Positions 38,150 to 46,470 of a stretch of 64,000 nucleotides of DNA are shown piece after piece (the stretch's first letter is position 1; every line of letters starts with the position of its first letter). The position numbers were made by a program, and so were the translations under genes. This DNA is from Longispora sp040681875 (GTDB taxonomy: Bacteria; Actinomycetota; Actinomycetes; Mycobacteriales; Micromonosporaceae). The DNA is taken from positions 310,001 to 374,000 of the forward strand of contig NZ_JBFAZP010000004.1 of the NCBI RefSeq assembly GCF_040681875.1. Reading direction: 5' to 3'. The notes under the pieces were generated by a model, which did not search any database, had not been told where the DNA came from, and worked only from the letters and a program-made list of their open reading frames with translations.

Positions 38150-38432
38150 GCTCTCTAGGCTAAGCCATGGTCAACTCTGTTTCGTCGCGGCGCGAACGCG
38201 GATCCCTTTCCTGACCGGCCCCTGACGGGTCGGTCGGCCCCCCGGGGCCCCGCCGGCGTCACCCGCCGGACCCGCGCCCGCCCCTTCCGGACGTGTGGCG
38301 AGGTCAGGACGCACCCGACGCGCCGTCCCGCGTCCGCTCACCGGTCGCTTTCCCGTGTGCACACCCGGGAAACCGCACAGGGGACCCCCTGCCTCCGCAG
38401 TCTCGCTGCCGGGAGTCGGTATGGTGCAGAGC

Positions 38433-39152
38433 GTGACGCAGACAGAGCACCCCCCGAGTCCGCGCCGCCCGGTGGAGGCGGTTCTCGTCGACTTCCACGG
38501 CACGCTCGCCCAGGTGGAGGACGCCCCCCTGTGGCTCGCCGCGGCCGTCGAGGCGTGTGGCACCACCCTGGAGGGCCCCCGGGCCACCATCCTGCTCGAC
38601 CGGCTGCTCACGGCGGGCCGCGCCGGTGGGCCCACGCCCGCCCGGATCCCGCCCCAGCTCGCGGAGGTGTGGGCCGAGCGCGACCTGTACCCGCACGCCC
38701 ACCGGGCCGCCTACGCCGGGCTGGCCGCCACCGTGCAGTCCCCGATCGAGGGCCTCGCCGACGCCCTCTACGACCGGATCCGGCTCCCCGAGGGCTGGGT
38801 CGCGTACGCCGACACGGTCACCGTGCTCAGCGCCCTCAAGGACGCCGGCATCCCGACCGCGCTGGTGTCCAACATCGGCTTCGACATCCGGCCGATCTGC
38901 GAGGCGCTCGGCTTCGGCCACCTGATCACCGAGTGGGTGCTGTCCTACGAGCTCGGCCGGTGCAAGCCGGAGAAGGCCGTGTTCACCCACGCGTGCTCGG
39001 TGCTCGGCGTGCCCGAGGACCGGGCGCTGATGGTGGGCGACAGCGCGGCGGACGGGGCGGCCGTGGTGGCCGGCCTCCAGGCGCTGCTGCTGCCGGCCTC
39101 GCCGCCCGGGGCGGTGCACGGCCTGTCGGCGATCCTGGACTTCGTCTCCTGA
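38433..39152 (+). CDS. HAD-superfamily hydrolase with atypical motif I
   Basis: 239 residues from GTG 38433, 7 nt after TATGGT (38420-38425); ATG 38421 would add four residues. Motif I reads VDFHGTL, so the second Asp (general acid/base) of DxD is replaced by His. Motifs II (LVSNIG), III (CKPEK) and IV (MVGDSAADG) are intact. The replacement suggests a changed or reduced phosphatase activity. It is divergent from helY. Substrate unknown. Confidence 0.85.
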   Translation: MTQTEHPPSPRRPVEAVLVDFHGTLAQVEDAPLWLAAAVEACGTTLEGPRATILLDRLLTAGRAGGPTPARIPPQLAEVWAERDLYPHAHRAAYAGLAATVQSPIEGLADALYDRIRLPEGWVAYADTVTVLSALKDAGIPTALVSNIGFDIRPICEALGFGHLITEWVLSYELGRCKPEKAVFTHACSVLGVPEDRALMVGDSAADGAAVVAGLQALLLPASPPGAVHGLSAILDFVS

Positions 39153-39250
39153 CCCGACCGGGGCCGGGGCACCGGAACCCTGGCGCTGCTGAGGCCGGGG
39201 CCGGGACCTCGGAACCCGGGCGGTGCGGAGGCCGGGGCCGGGCGGGCGAG

Positions 39251-39391
39251 TCCGCGCTCCGCGCGCCTGGGGTCACGCCGCAGGCCTTCCTCGCCGGGCC
39301 GAACTGACCGACCGCGCGCGTGGGGTCACGCCGATCCGGTTGGAGTAGGAGTCGCTCACCTGGGTCCGCGCTCCGCGCGTGGGATCACGCC
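39251..39391. repeat. Dispersed GC-rich repeats in the gap after the HAD gene
   Basis: TCCGCGCTCCGCGCG occurs exactly at 39251-39265 and 39365-39379. TGGGGTCACGCC occurs at 39268-39279 and 39321-39332, and as TGGGATCACGCC at 39380-39391, a spacing of 53-59 nt. No gene is seen in this gap of about 300 nt (39153-39449). Confidence 0.6.
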
Positions 39392-39449
39392 CGTTCGGCG
39401 GCGACAGGCACGAGCCGGGCGCGCCGACCGCGTACCCCGATGATGGTTT

Positions 39450-40292
39450 CTAGTGCAGCAGGGTCAGCGCGCCCGGCTCGCAGGTGACCGTCACCGGCAG
39501 CGGGCCGAGCCGCTCCCCGTCGGCGTAGCAGTGCAGGTCGGGGCCGGCGATCTCCAGCGTCCGGGCCCGCAGGGTGCGCACGGCCGGGTGCGTCACGTGC
39601 GTCCCGCCGCGCACCTTCGGCTTCAGGGTCGCCAGGGCCAGCCGGCCCGCCACGCCCAGCGTCACGTCGAGCAGCCCGTCGGCCGGGTCGGCGCCCGGGC
39701 AGATCCGCATCCCGCCGCCGTAGGACGTCGTGTTGCCCACCGCGAGGAGCACCGAGTCCAGCTCGGCGGGTTCGCCGTCGATCACCAGCCGGTACCGCAG
39801 CGGGCGCAGCCGGGCCAGCTCCGCGAAGATCGCCAGGTCGTACCGCATCGGCCCGCGCGGCCAGCGCATCCGGTTCGCCCGCTCGTTGACCAGCGCGTCG
39901 AACCCGGCCGCCAGCACGCTGCCGTACCAGGACGTGCCGTGCGCCCCGTCCACCCGGGCCAGATCCACCTGACGGGTACGCCCCGCCAGCACCGCCGCCA
40001 CGGCCGCCCCCGGGTCGGCGGGCAGCCCCAGTCCGGTCGCCAGGTCGTTGCCGGTGCCCAGCGGGACGATGCCCAGCGGGACGCCGGTCCCCGCGAGCGC
40101 CTGGAGGGCCAGGTGCGCCGTGCCGTCCCCGCCCATGGCCACCACGGCGGAGGCTCCCCCGGCGACGGCGGCCCGGACGGCGCCGGCCCCCTCGGGGAGC
40201 AGCTCGTGCGGGCCGAGCTGGGCGAGCAGGGCCGGTAGCAGGGCGGCATGGCGGCCCTTGCCCGCGGTGGGGTTGGCGACGACGGCGATCAC
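39450..40292 (-). CDS. Diacylglycerol kinase-family lipid kinase
   Basis: 280 residues from GTG 40292. NPTAGKGR (about 8-15) and the nucleotide-binding VVAMGGDGTAHLAL are diagnostic for the DAGK catalytic domain; PLGTGNDLATGLG follows. It phosphorylates diacylglycerol or a related lipid with ATP at the membrane. The GTG lies 6 nt after TACGTT on its strand (40299-40304), indicating a leaderless start; no RBS is visible. The tatC stop lies 139 nt upstream of it. Confidence 0.92.
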   Translation of the reverse strand: MIAVVANPTAGKGRHAALLPALLAQLGPHELLPEGAGAVRAAVAGGASAVVAMGGDGTAHLALQALAGTGVPLGIVPLGTGNDLATGLGLPADPGAAVAAVLAGRTRQVDLARVDGAHGTSWYGSVLAAGFDALVNERANRMRWPRGPMRYDLAIFAELARLRPLRYRLVIDGEPAELDSVLLAVGNTTSYGGGMRICPGADPADGLLDVTLGVAGRLALATLKPKVRGGTHVTHPAVRTLRARTLEIAGPDLHCYADGERLGPLPVTVTCEPGALTLLH

Positions 40293-40430
40293 CGGGGAAA
40301 CGTAGCGGGTCTCCCGGTGAACCGGAAGACCCGTCGGTAACTTACGCGCCGGACGTGCTGGTCGAACCACATGGCGAGCGTCCCGCGCGGACGGCGAGCG
40401 TCCCGGTGTCCCGGGGCGCCCGCCGGCCCG

Positions 40431-41354
40431 CTAGATGCTGTCGTCGAACCTGCTGCGCCGGTCGAGCTTCTCCGGCTCGGGCACCGGCTCCGGTTCGGCG
40501 ACCGGTTCGGGCTTGTAGTCCAGCGGCGCGGCCTCGTCGTCGGCCAGGTTCGCGTACTCGGCGGCGCCGCTCTTGCGCCCGCGTCGCCGGTCGTTGAGCC
40601 ACGCGATGCCGATCGCGATGAAGTACATCAGGCTCAGCGCCAGCGCCAGCCCCGTCATGACGAACGGGTCGGGCGTGGGCGTGGCGATCGCGGCGAAGAT
40701 GAAGAACAGGAAGACGACGGTGCGCCACCAGCTCAGCATCTTCTTCGCGCTGACCAGGCCGGCGAAGTTGAGCATCACCGCGAGCAGCGGGAACTCGAAC
40801 GCCACCCCGAAGATCAGCATGAAGTTGGTGACCCAGCTGACGTACCGGGTGAGTTCGAGCGAGTTGGTCAGGTGCTCCTCCTGCGCGGGCAGCAGGAACT
40901 CCAGCCCCTTGCCGACCACCAGGTACGCCAGGAACGCGCCCGTCAGGAACAACGGCGTGGCGGCGGCCACGAACGCGTACGCCCAGCGGCGTTCCCGCTT
41001 GTGCAGGCCCGGGGCGACGAACGCCCAGATCTGGTACAGCCAGACCGGGGCCGCGACCACGAGGCCGGCCCACATGGCGACCTTGAGCTTGAGCAGGAAG
41101 ACGTCGCCGACGCCCAACTGCAGCATGTCCGGGGCCTGGCCGTCGGGGAACAGGTCGCGGTACGGCTCCTGCAGGCGCTCCAGGATCCACGTGTGCAGCT
41201 TGAACACGTAGATCGCGATGAACCCGACGAGGATGCCGAGGAACGCCTTGAACAGGCGGTTCCGCAGTTCGCGGAGGTGCTCCATGAGAGGCATGGAGCC
41301 GTCGGCGGCCGGCTTCGACCGCGCCGCCGACCGTTTACGCAGGACGGGGCTCAC
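40431..41354 (-). CDS. tatC: Sec-independent protein translocase TatC
   Basis: 307 residues with six transmembrane helices. MPLMEHLRELRNRLFKAFLG is the conserved TatC N-terminal motif that contacts the twin-arginine signal; FEFPLLAVMLNFAGLVSAKKMLSWWR and ATPTPDPFVMTGLALALSLMYF are further signatures. The C-terminal tail is Pro/Glu-rich. It forms the Tat receptor with TatA/B and exports folded proteins. The tatA gene ends 12 nt upstream, so the two form an operon. Confidence 0.97.
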   Translation of the reverse strand: MSPVLRKRSAARSKPAADGSMPLMEHLRELRNRLFKAFLGILVGFIAIYVFKLHTWILERLQEPYRDLFPDGQAPDMLQLGVGDVFLLKLKVAMWAGLVVAAPVWLYQIWAFVAPGLHKRERRWAYAFVAAATPLFLTGAFLAYLVVGKGLEFLLPAQEEHLTNSLELTRYVSWVTNFMLIFGVAFEFPLLAVMLNFAGLVSAKKMLSWWRTVVFLFFIFAAIATPTPDPFVMTGLALALSLMYFIAIGIAWLNDRRRGRKSGAAEYANLADDEAAPLDYKPEPVAEPEPVPEPEKLDRRSRFDDSI

Positions 41355-41366
41355 GAACTTCCGTCG

Positions 41367-41630
41367 TTAGATGCTGGTGTCGCGCGGCGGGGCGGCCGGC
41401 GGCTGCACGACCGGGGGTGCCGGCTGCACGGCGGGCGCGGGCGGGGCGGCCGGCGGAGGCGTCTGGGCCTGCGCGGCGTTGCCGTCCTCGGCGAGACCCT
41501 TGGTCTCCGCCTTGATGATCCGCATCGACTTGCCCAGCGAACGGGCGGCGTCGGGGAGCCGCTTGGACCCGAAGAGCAAGACCACCGCAATGATGATCAC
41601 AGCCCAGTGCCACGGCTGCAAACTACCCAT
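41367..41630 (-). CDS. tatA: Twin-arginine translocase subunit TatA
   Basis: 87 residues, ATG with GGAGG upstream. N-terminal transmembrane helix WHWAVIIIAVVLLFGSKRLPDAARSLGKSMRI, including the FGSKRLP hinge, then an amphipathic helix and a Pro/Ala-rich tail. It builds the translocation pore with TatC encoded directly downstream. Confidence 0.97.
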   Translation of the reverse strand: MGSLQPWHWAVIIIAVVLLFGSKRLPDAARSLGKSMRIIKAETKGLAEDGNAAQAQTPPPAAPPAPAVQPAPPVVQPPAAPPRDTSI

Positions 41631-41814
41631 CAGGAACCTCCAAGGCTTGTCAACGCAGTTCCATGGTACGCGTCCGCCGTCCCGGTATCGGGAGTGCGGC
41701 GACGTCGTCCCGCCGGGCAAGTGTTGCCAACTGACGAGAAAACGTCAACCTCGCGCAGGTATACGCACGGTAACCGCAGCAAGTTGTTACGTTGCCGGCG
41801 GTGATTTATAACAT

Positions 41815-42045
41815 TTAAGAAGGTTTACGGTTTACTGCGGCCGCCCCGGCCTTCGCGCTGACCGCGTCGACCGTGCTCTGCAACCGCTCCAGCTTCGCCT
41901 GCAACACCAGCGCGTCGCCCTGCCGCGCCTCCAGCCGGGCCGCCGCCAGCCGCAGGGGCCGCAGCCGCCGCACCAGGGGCAGGCAGGCGAGCACGAGCAG
42001 CACGACGCCGACCACGAACCCGGCACCCAGAATCCACCACACCAC
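41815..42045 (-). CDS. Small single-pass membrane protein with coiled-coil tail
   Basis: 76 residues. An N-terminal transmembrane helix (VWWILGAGFVVGVVLLVLACL) is followed by a basic stretch (VRRLRPLRLAAARLEAR) and a coiled coil (ALVLQAKLERLQSTVDAVSAK). The GTG start lies 6 nt after TAGGGT on its strand (42052-42057), so it is probably leaderless. Small membrane proteins are common at this place in the actinobacterial paf-tat block, but the function is unknown. Confidence 0.75.
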   Translation of the reverse strand: MVWWILGAGFVVGVVLLVLACLPLVRRLRPLRLAAARLEARQGDALVLQAKLERLQSTVDAVSAKAGAAAVNRKPS

Positions 42046-42057
42046 GCCCAGACCCTA

Positions 42058-42345
42058 CCCCGCGCGCCCGACGGTTCCCGCCTGCCACCCGTGGCGAAAC
42101 CCGACACCCACCATCGGGGTACCGGAAGCGGGCGCCCGTTTCCCGCCACGGAGTCCCGTGCGCACGGATCGGCCGTGGGCGAGCCCGCCGTCGGGTCGCC
42201 GCGCGCCGCGTCCGCAGCGTGGGCGGGGCAGATCCTGGTGGGAGCCACCGATCAGAGCCCAGGTAAGCCGCGTCCGCAGCCCGGGCCGGAGGGTCGGGGC
42301 GGGCCGTCAGATGCCCGCGGCCCGTGCTGGGCCGGTGTCTGACGC
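42058..42345. other. Intergenic region downstream of pafC
   Basis: About 290 nt between the pafC stop and the promoter of the small membrane-protein gene. Two copies of CGCGTCCGCAGC lie near 42207 and 42270. No ORF with an RBS and no terminator with a long stem stand out. Confidence 0.4.
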
Positions 42346-43284
42346 TCAGTCGGTCGCGTACGCCAGCAGCGCGGAGCGGGCCGCGTCCCCGATCGACGCC
42401 ACCAGCTCCGGTGGGGCCACCGCGCTCGCCCGGCCGCCCAGGCCGAGGATCAGCCGGTGCGCCCAGCCCAGGTCCGCCGCGCGCAGGGTCACGATCCAGT
42501 CCCCGTCGGGCTGCGGCGTGACCGACTCGCAGGGGTAGTACTCGGTCACCCAGCGGGCCTCGCGGGCGATCCGCAGCGTCACCAGGGGCAGTTCCGGGGT
42601 CGGCCGGAACACGCCCTGCGCGACGTCGGTGGGCACCGCCCAGGGCGGCGGGGCGCTGGGCTCCTCCAGCTCGGCGAGCGCGTCGATCCGGTCGGCCCGG
42701 AACAGCCGGACGGAGCACGCGGACCGGCACCACGCCTCCAGGTACGTCCGGCCGTCGGCCAGCAGCAGGCGCATCGGGTCCACGACGCGCTCGGTGGAGG
42801 CGTCGCGGCGGGCCGTGTAGTACGTGATCCGCAGGGCGCGGCCCCGGTCCATCGCGCCGCGCAGCTCCTCGACCCGTTCGGGCTGGTCGGGCATGCGGAC
42901 CGCGAACCCCTCGGCCGCCGCCACCTTCTCGATCTTCGCGAGGGTGCGGTGCACGACGTCGCGGTCCATCGCGCCCGGCGACTCGGCGAGCAGCCGCAGC
43001 GCGACGTGCAGGGCGAGGGCCTCGTCCGGGGTGAGCCGCAGCGGCCGGTCGATCCCGGCGTCGTAGGTGATGGTGACGCTGTCCTCGTCGACGGCCATGT
43101 CGATCAGGTCGCCGGGCCCGTACCCGGGCAGGCCGCACATCCAGAGGAGTTCGAGGTCCTCGCGGAGCTGGCGCTCGGTCACGCCCAGGTCGGCGGCGGC
43201 GTCGGCGATCAGGATGCCGGGGCGGGCCAGCAGGTAGGGCACCAGGTTGAGCAGCCGGCCGAGCCGGTCGGCGGACGGGGTCAC
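42346..43284 (-). CDS. pafC: WYL-domain transcriptional regulator PafC
   Basis: 312 residues, GTG with GGGAGG upstream. An N-terminal winged helix (RLLNLVPYLLARPGILIADAAADLGVTERQL) precedes the WYL domain (LRITYYTARRDASTERVVDPMRLLLADG, YLEAWC) and the C-terminal WCX region. With PafB it forms the PafBC heterodimer that activates the LexA-independent DNA-damage response in actinobacteria. The order pafA-pafB-pafC-tatA-tatC supports the assignment. A 35-codon ORF bridges the gap to pafB. Confidence 0.93.
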   Translation of the reverse strand: MTPSADRLGRLLNLVPYLLARPGILIADAAADLGVTERQLREDLELLWMCGLPGYGPGDLIDMAVDEDSVTITYDAGIDRPLRLTPDEALALHVALRLLAESPGAMDRDVVHRTLAKIEKVAAAEGFAVRMPDQPERVEELRGAMDRGRALRITYYTARRDASTERVVDPMRLLLADGRTYLEAWCRSACSVRLFRADRIDALAELEEPSAPPPWAVPTDVAQGVFRPTPELPLVTLRIAREARWVTEYYPCESVTPQPDGDWIVTLRAADLGWAHRLILGLGGRASAVAPPELVASIGDAARSALLAYATD

Positions 43285-43388
43285 GCGGCCACCTCCCGGA
43301 GAACGGGGCGGGCCGGGCCGGGGGCGTGGCGGGCCGGGCCGGCCTCCGGGCAGGTGGGGAACCGCCGGGGCGGCACGGGGCGGGTCAC
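43281..43388 (-). CDS. 35-codon ORF bridging pafB and pafC by GTGA overlaps
   Basis: The GTG at 43388 overlaps the pafB stop as GTGA and the TGA at 43281-43283 overlaps the pafC start as GTGA. Both junctions share the repeat GGAGGTGGCCGCGTGACC (with one mismatch near its start), 104 nt apart, so the spacer looks like a duplication of the original pafB/pafC overlap. The encoded peptide (VTRPVPPRRFPTCPEAGP...LREVAA) is Pro/Arg-rich and ends like PafB (EVAA). It may exist only to keep translational coupling. Confidence 0.45.
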   Translation of the reverse strand: MTRPVPPRRFPTCPEAGPARHAPGPARPVLREVAA

Positions 43389-44368
43389 GCGGCCACCTCC
43401 GCCGGGGAGTGCAGCCCCGCGAGCACCCGGAGCTGGTGGACCACCGCGTCGCGCACCTCGGGCGGGTCGAGGACCAGCACGTCGGCCCCGTACCCGACGA
43501 GGAACTCGGCGAGCCGGTCGGCGTCGGCGTACGCCAACGTGGCCACGTCCCCTTCGAGCCGGTCCGCGCGCCGCCGGATCCCGTCGGCCCGCCCGGGGGC
43601 CAGCCGCACGGTCGCCCGCCCGGTCCGCTCGGGCGCGGGCCCGCCGGAGAACCGGGCCACCTGCGAGATCAGGTCCACCCCGTCGGGCGTCGTGTACGCC
43701 CCCGGCTCGCCCGTCGCGCGCACCGTGCCGACGATCCGGGACAGCCGGAAGCACCGGGTGGCGCCCCGGTCGAGGTCGTGGCCCACCACGTACCACCGGC
43801 CGCGCCAGCAGACGGCGCCCCACGGCTGGAGCCGGCGGCGGCGCGCGGCGTCCTCGGTGGGGATCCGGTAGTCGAAGGTGATCACCCGGCGGTCGCGGAC
43901 GGCGGCCGTGACGGGTTCGAAGGAGGGCTCCACGCCCAGGGTCGGCTCGACGCCGAGGGTGGCGTGCGGGTCGACGTCGATGCCGGCCGCGCGCAGTTTC
44001 GTCAGGCCGGACGAGGCGGCGGCGGCCAGGCCGTGGTCGCGCCACAGTTTGGCGGCGATGCCGACGGTGGCGGCCTCGTCGGGTTCGAGCTGGACCTCGG
44101 GGAGGGCGTAGTCGCGCTGGGCGATCCGGTAGCCGGGTTCGGCGTCGAAGACGCTCGATGTGCCGGTCTCCAGGGGGACGCCCAACTCGCGGAGTTCGGC
44201 CTTGTCCCGTTCGAACTTGCGCTGGAACGCCTCGTGGTCCTTGCTCACCGACGGGTCATGCTCATAACCTGGGACAGTCTGCGCGATCTGGGCGGCGGTG
44301 AGGAACCGGCGGGTCGACAGCAGACAGATCACCAGGTTGACGAGGCGCTCTGTGCGGGTGCGGGACAC
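43385..44368 (-). CDS. pafB: WYL-domain transcriptional regulator PafB
   Basis: 327 residues, N-terminal winged helix (RTERLVNLVICLLSTRRFLTAAQIAQTV) then the PafB-specific EHDPSVSKDHEAFQRKFERDKAELRELG, a WYL domain (VITFDYRIPTEDAARRR, WYVVGHDLDRG) and WCX domain. It partners PafC in DNA-damage control. GTG 44368 lies 6 nt after TAACGT on its strand (44375-44380), predicting a leaderless mRNA. Confidence 0.94.
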   Translation of the reverse strand: MSRTRTERLVNLVICLLSTRRFLTAAQIAQTVPGYEHDPSVSKDHEAFQRKFERDKAELRELGVPLETGTSSVFDAEPGYRIAQRDYALPEVQLEPDEAATVGIAAKLWRDHGLAAAASSGLTKLRAAGIDVDPHATLGVEPTLGVEPSFEPVTAAVRDRRVITFDYRIPTEDAARRRRLQPWGAVCWRGRWYVVGHDLDRGATRCFRLSRIVGTVRATGEPGAYTTPDGVDLISQVARFSGGPAPERTGRATVRLAPGRADGIRRRADRLEGDVATLAYADADRLAEFLVGYGADVLVLDPPEVRDAVVHQLRVLAGLHSPAEVAA

Positions 44369-44374
44369 CTGTCG

Positions 44375-44392
44375 ACGTTAGCAGGGTAGGTT
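44375..44392. promoter_or_regulatory. Nearly abutting divergent leaderless promoters (pafB / DUF3866 gene)
   Basis: The pafB -10 (complement TAACGT, 44375-44380) and the -10 of the rightward gene (TAGGTT, 44387-44392) are only 6 nt apart, each followed by 6 nt and then a GTG start. The two start codons are 30 nt apart. RNA polymerase cannot occupy both at once, so the promoters should exclude each other. Confidence 0.7.
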
Positions 44393-44398
44393 GCGGGG

Positions 44399-45469
44399 GT
44401 GCTGCGCTGGCGATCCGGAACCGTGCTGACCGTCCGTCGTTCCTGGAAGGGCGCCGTCGAGCTCGACGTCACCGTTGACGCCCGAAACCCGGAAGATCCT
44501 CCTTTGGTACGCGCGCTGGCGTACCCGGCGATGGTCGGCGACCCGGTGCCCGGCGACCGGGTGCTGCTGAACACCAACGCGCTGAGCCTGGGCCTGGGCA
44601 CCGGCGGGTACGCGCTGGTGGTCGCCCTCCCCGACCGGCTCCCCCCGGACTCCGACGCCCCGGGGCACGTGATGAAGGCGCGGTACACCCCGCAGCAGGT
44701 CACCGTCCTGGCCGCCGACGAGGAGGCGTCGCCCCACCGGGCGGTGCTGGCCGACGCCGACGACCTCGACGGGCTCCCGGTCCTGGTGGCCGACCTGCAC
44801 TCGGCGCTCCCCGCCCTGCTCGCCGGGATCCTCGCCGACACCCCCACGGCCCGGGTCGCGTACGTGATGACGGACGGGGGCGCGCTGCCCGCCTGGTTCT
44901 CCCGGAACCTCGACGCGCTGTCGGGGCTGATCGCCGGGGTGGTCACGGTCGGCCAGTCCTTCGGCGGGGACCTGGAGGCCACCAACACCCACACCGGGCT
45001 CCTCGCGGCCCGGCACGCGCTCGGCGCGGACGTCGCGATCGTGACGCAGGGGCCGGGCAACCTGGGCACCGGTACCCCCTGGGGCTTCTCCGGGGTGTCC
45101 ACCGGCGAGGCGGTCAACGCGGCGGCGACCCTGGGCGGCCGGCCGGTGGGCTCGGTGCGGCTGTCGACTGCCGACGGGCGCGCCCGGCACCGGGGCGTGT
45201 CCCACCACAGCCTCACCGCGTACGGCCGGGTCGCCCTGGCCCCCGCCGACCTCGTCCTGCCGACCGGCTGCGACCCGGCCCACCTGGAGCAGCTCGCGCC
45301 GCTGCTGGCCCGGCACCGGATCGTGCTGGTGGACCCGACGGGGCTCGACGACGCGCTGCGCGCCCTGCCGGTGAAGCTGTCCACTATGGGCCGGGGCCTC
45401 GACGCCGAACACGACTACTTCCTCGCGGCGGCGGCGGCGGGCCGGCACGCGGCAGCCCTCGCCGCCTGA
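44399..45469 (+). CDS. DUF3866-family protein
   Basis: 356 residues starting MLRWRSGTVLTVRRSWKGAVELDV. Recognisable family segments are ALAYPAMVGDPVPGDRVLLNTNALSLGLGTGG, YVMTDGGALPAWFS, TVGQSFGGDLEATNTHTGL and IVTQGPGNLGTGTPWGFSG. DUF3866 proteins are widespread in actinobacteria and some Firmicutes with unknown function. GTG 44399 lies 6 nt after TAGGTT, a leaderless start. It shares its promoter region with pafB, which suggests a link to the paf regulon (inference). Confidence 0.85.
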   Translation: MLRWRSGTVLTVRRSWKGAVELDVTVDARNPEDPPLVRALAYPAMVGDPVPGDRVLLNTNALSLGLGTGGYALVVALPDRLPPDSDAPGHVMKARYTPQQVTVLAADEEASPHRAVLADADDLDGLPVLVADLHSALPALLAGILADTPTARVAYVMTDGGALPAWFSRNLDALSGLIAGVVTVGQSFGGDLEATNTHTGLLAARHALGADVAIVTQGPGNLGTGTPWGFSGVSTGEAVNAAATLGGRPVGSVRLSTADGRARHRGVSHHSLTAYGRVALAPADLVLPTGCDPAHLEQLAPLLARHRIVLVDPTGLDDALRALPVKLSTMGRGLDAEHDYFLAAAAAGRHAAALAA

Positions 45470-45646
45470 CCCCGGCGACACAGGGGGCGGGCCGGAATAG
45501 TCCGGCTGTCCCGGACCGCAGGCTCCGGCGGCCCACGCGGCCATGTTCCCGGCGGGCCGGGCGCGCGGAAGCCTCGCGCCCCAGCGTTCACCGCCCGGAC
45601 AGACTCCGGCGGGAACGGGTTCACCGGCCCGCGTCACCCTCGACGC

Positions 45647-46336
45647 GTGACGCTGATCCGGGGCATTCTGCTGGACCTCGAAGACACCCTGTACCCCCGT
45701 TCCCAGTTCCTCGACCAGGCCTGGCAGCGGGTGTGCGCCGTCGGTTCGACCGCCGGCCTGGATCCGGCCCGGTTGCGCCCCGCCCTCGACCGCGCGGCGG
45801 CGGGCGGCAGCGACCGGCCCGGCCTGATCGACGAGGCTATCCGCTCGATCGGCGCGGACCTGGCCCTCGTCCCCCGCCTGGTCTACGCCTTCCGGGAGTA
45901 CTGGCCGACGACCCTGGTGCCCTACCCGGGCGTCGAGGAGCGGCTGGACGAGCTGTCCGCCCGGCTGCCGCTGGTGCTGGTCACCGACGGCAACCCCGCG
46001 CAGCAGCGGGCCAAGGTCGAGGCGACCGGCCTGGTGCGGCACTTCCGCGCGGTGGTGTGCACCGACGAGGGCGGCGGCCGAGACTTCCGCAAGCCGCACG
46101 GTTCGGGGTTCCGCCGGGGGTTGTCCGCGCTGGCGTGCCCGGCCGACGCCGCGATCATGATCGGGGACCGGCCGGACCGGGACGTGGCCGGCGCGAGTTC
46201 GATGGGGATCCGGTCGGTGCGGGTCCGCACCGGGGAGCACGCGGGGCTGCCCGACCACCCGGCGACGTGGCGGACGGCGGACAGCACGGTGGAGGCGCTC
46301 GACCTGGTGCTGGGGCTGACCGTCGCGGAGGTCTGA
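45647..46336 (+). CDS. HAD-superfamily hydrolase (DLEDT variant)
   Basis: 229 residues from GTG 45647. Motif I is LLDLEDTLYP, with Glu where the second Asp of DxD usually lies. Motif II VTDGN, motif III Lys in FRKPHGSGF and motif IV MIGDRPDRDVAGA. The fold resembles subfamily I phosphatases (YjjG-like). Substrate unknown. It is followed by a repeat-filled, gene-poor gap. Confidence 0.85.
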   Translation: MTLIRGILLDLEDTLYPRSQFLDQAWQRVCAVGSTAGLDPARLRPALDRAAAGGSDRPGLIDEAIRSIGADLALVPRLVYAFREYWPTTLVPYPGVEERLDELSARLPLVLVTDGNPAQQRAKVEATGLVRHFRAVVCTDEGGGRDFRKPHGSGFRRGLSALACPADAAIMIGDRPDRDVAGASSMGIRSVRVRTGEHAGLPDHPATWRTADSTVEALDLVLGLTVAEV

Positions 46337-46372
46337 CCTTCACGGACCGGTAACGCCCCGACTCGTAACCCT

Positions 46373-46384
46373 CAAAAGCTTTTG
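46373..46384. promoter_or_regulatory. 12-bp palindrome CAAAAGCTTTTG
   Basis: A perfect palindrome in an AT-rich spot 36 nt after the HAD stop codon, flanked by CCCT and GGGT. It has no loop, so it is a poor terminator and might be a protein-binding site. Confidence 0.3.
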
Positions 46385-46470
46385 GGGTGTACTCGCCCAG
46401 ATGCGGCCTTTCCCCCGCCCACCGATCCGGACCACCTCCGCGCACGCGGCCCCAACCTGGCCCACATCCG

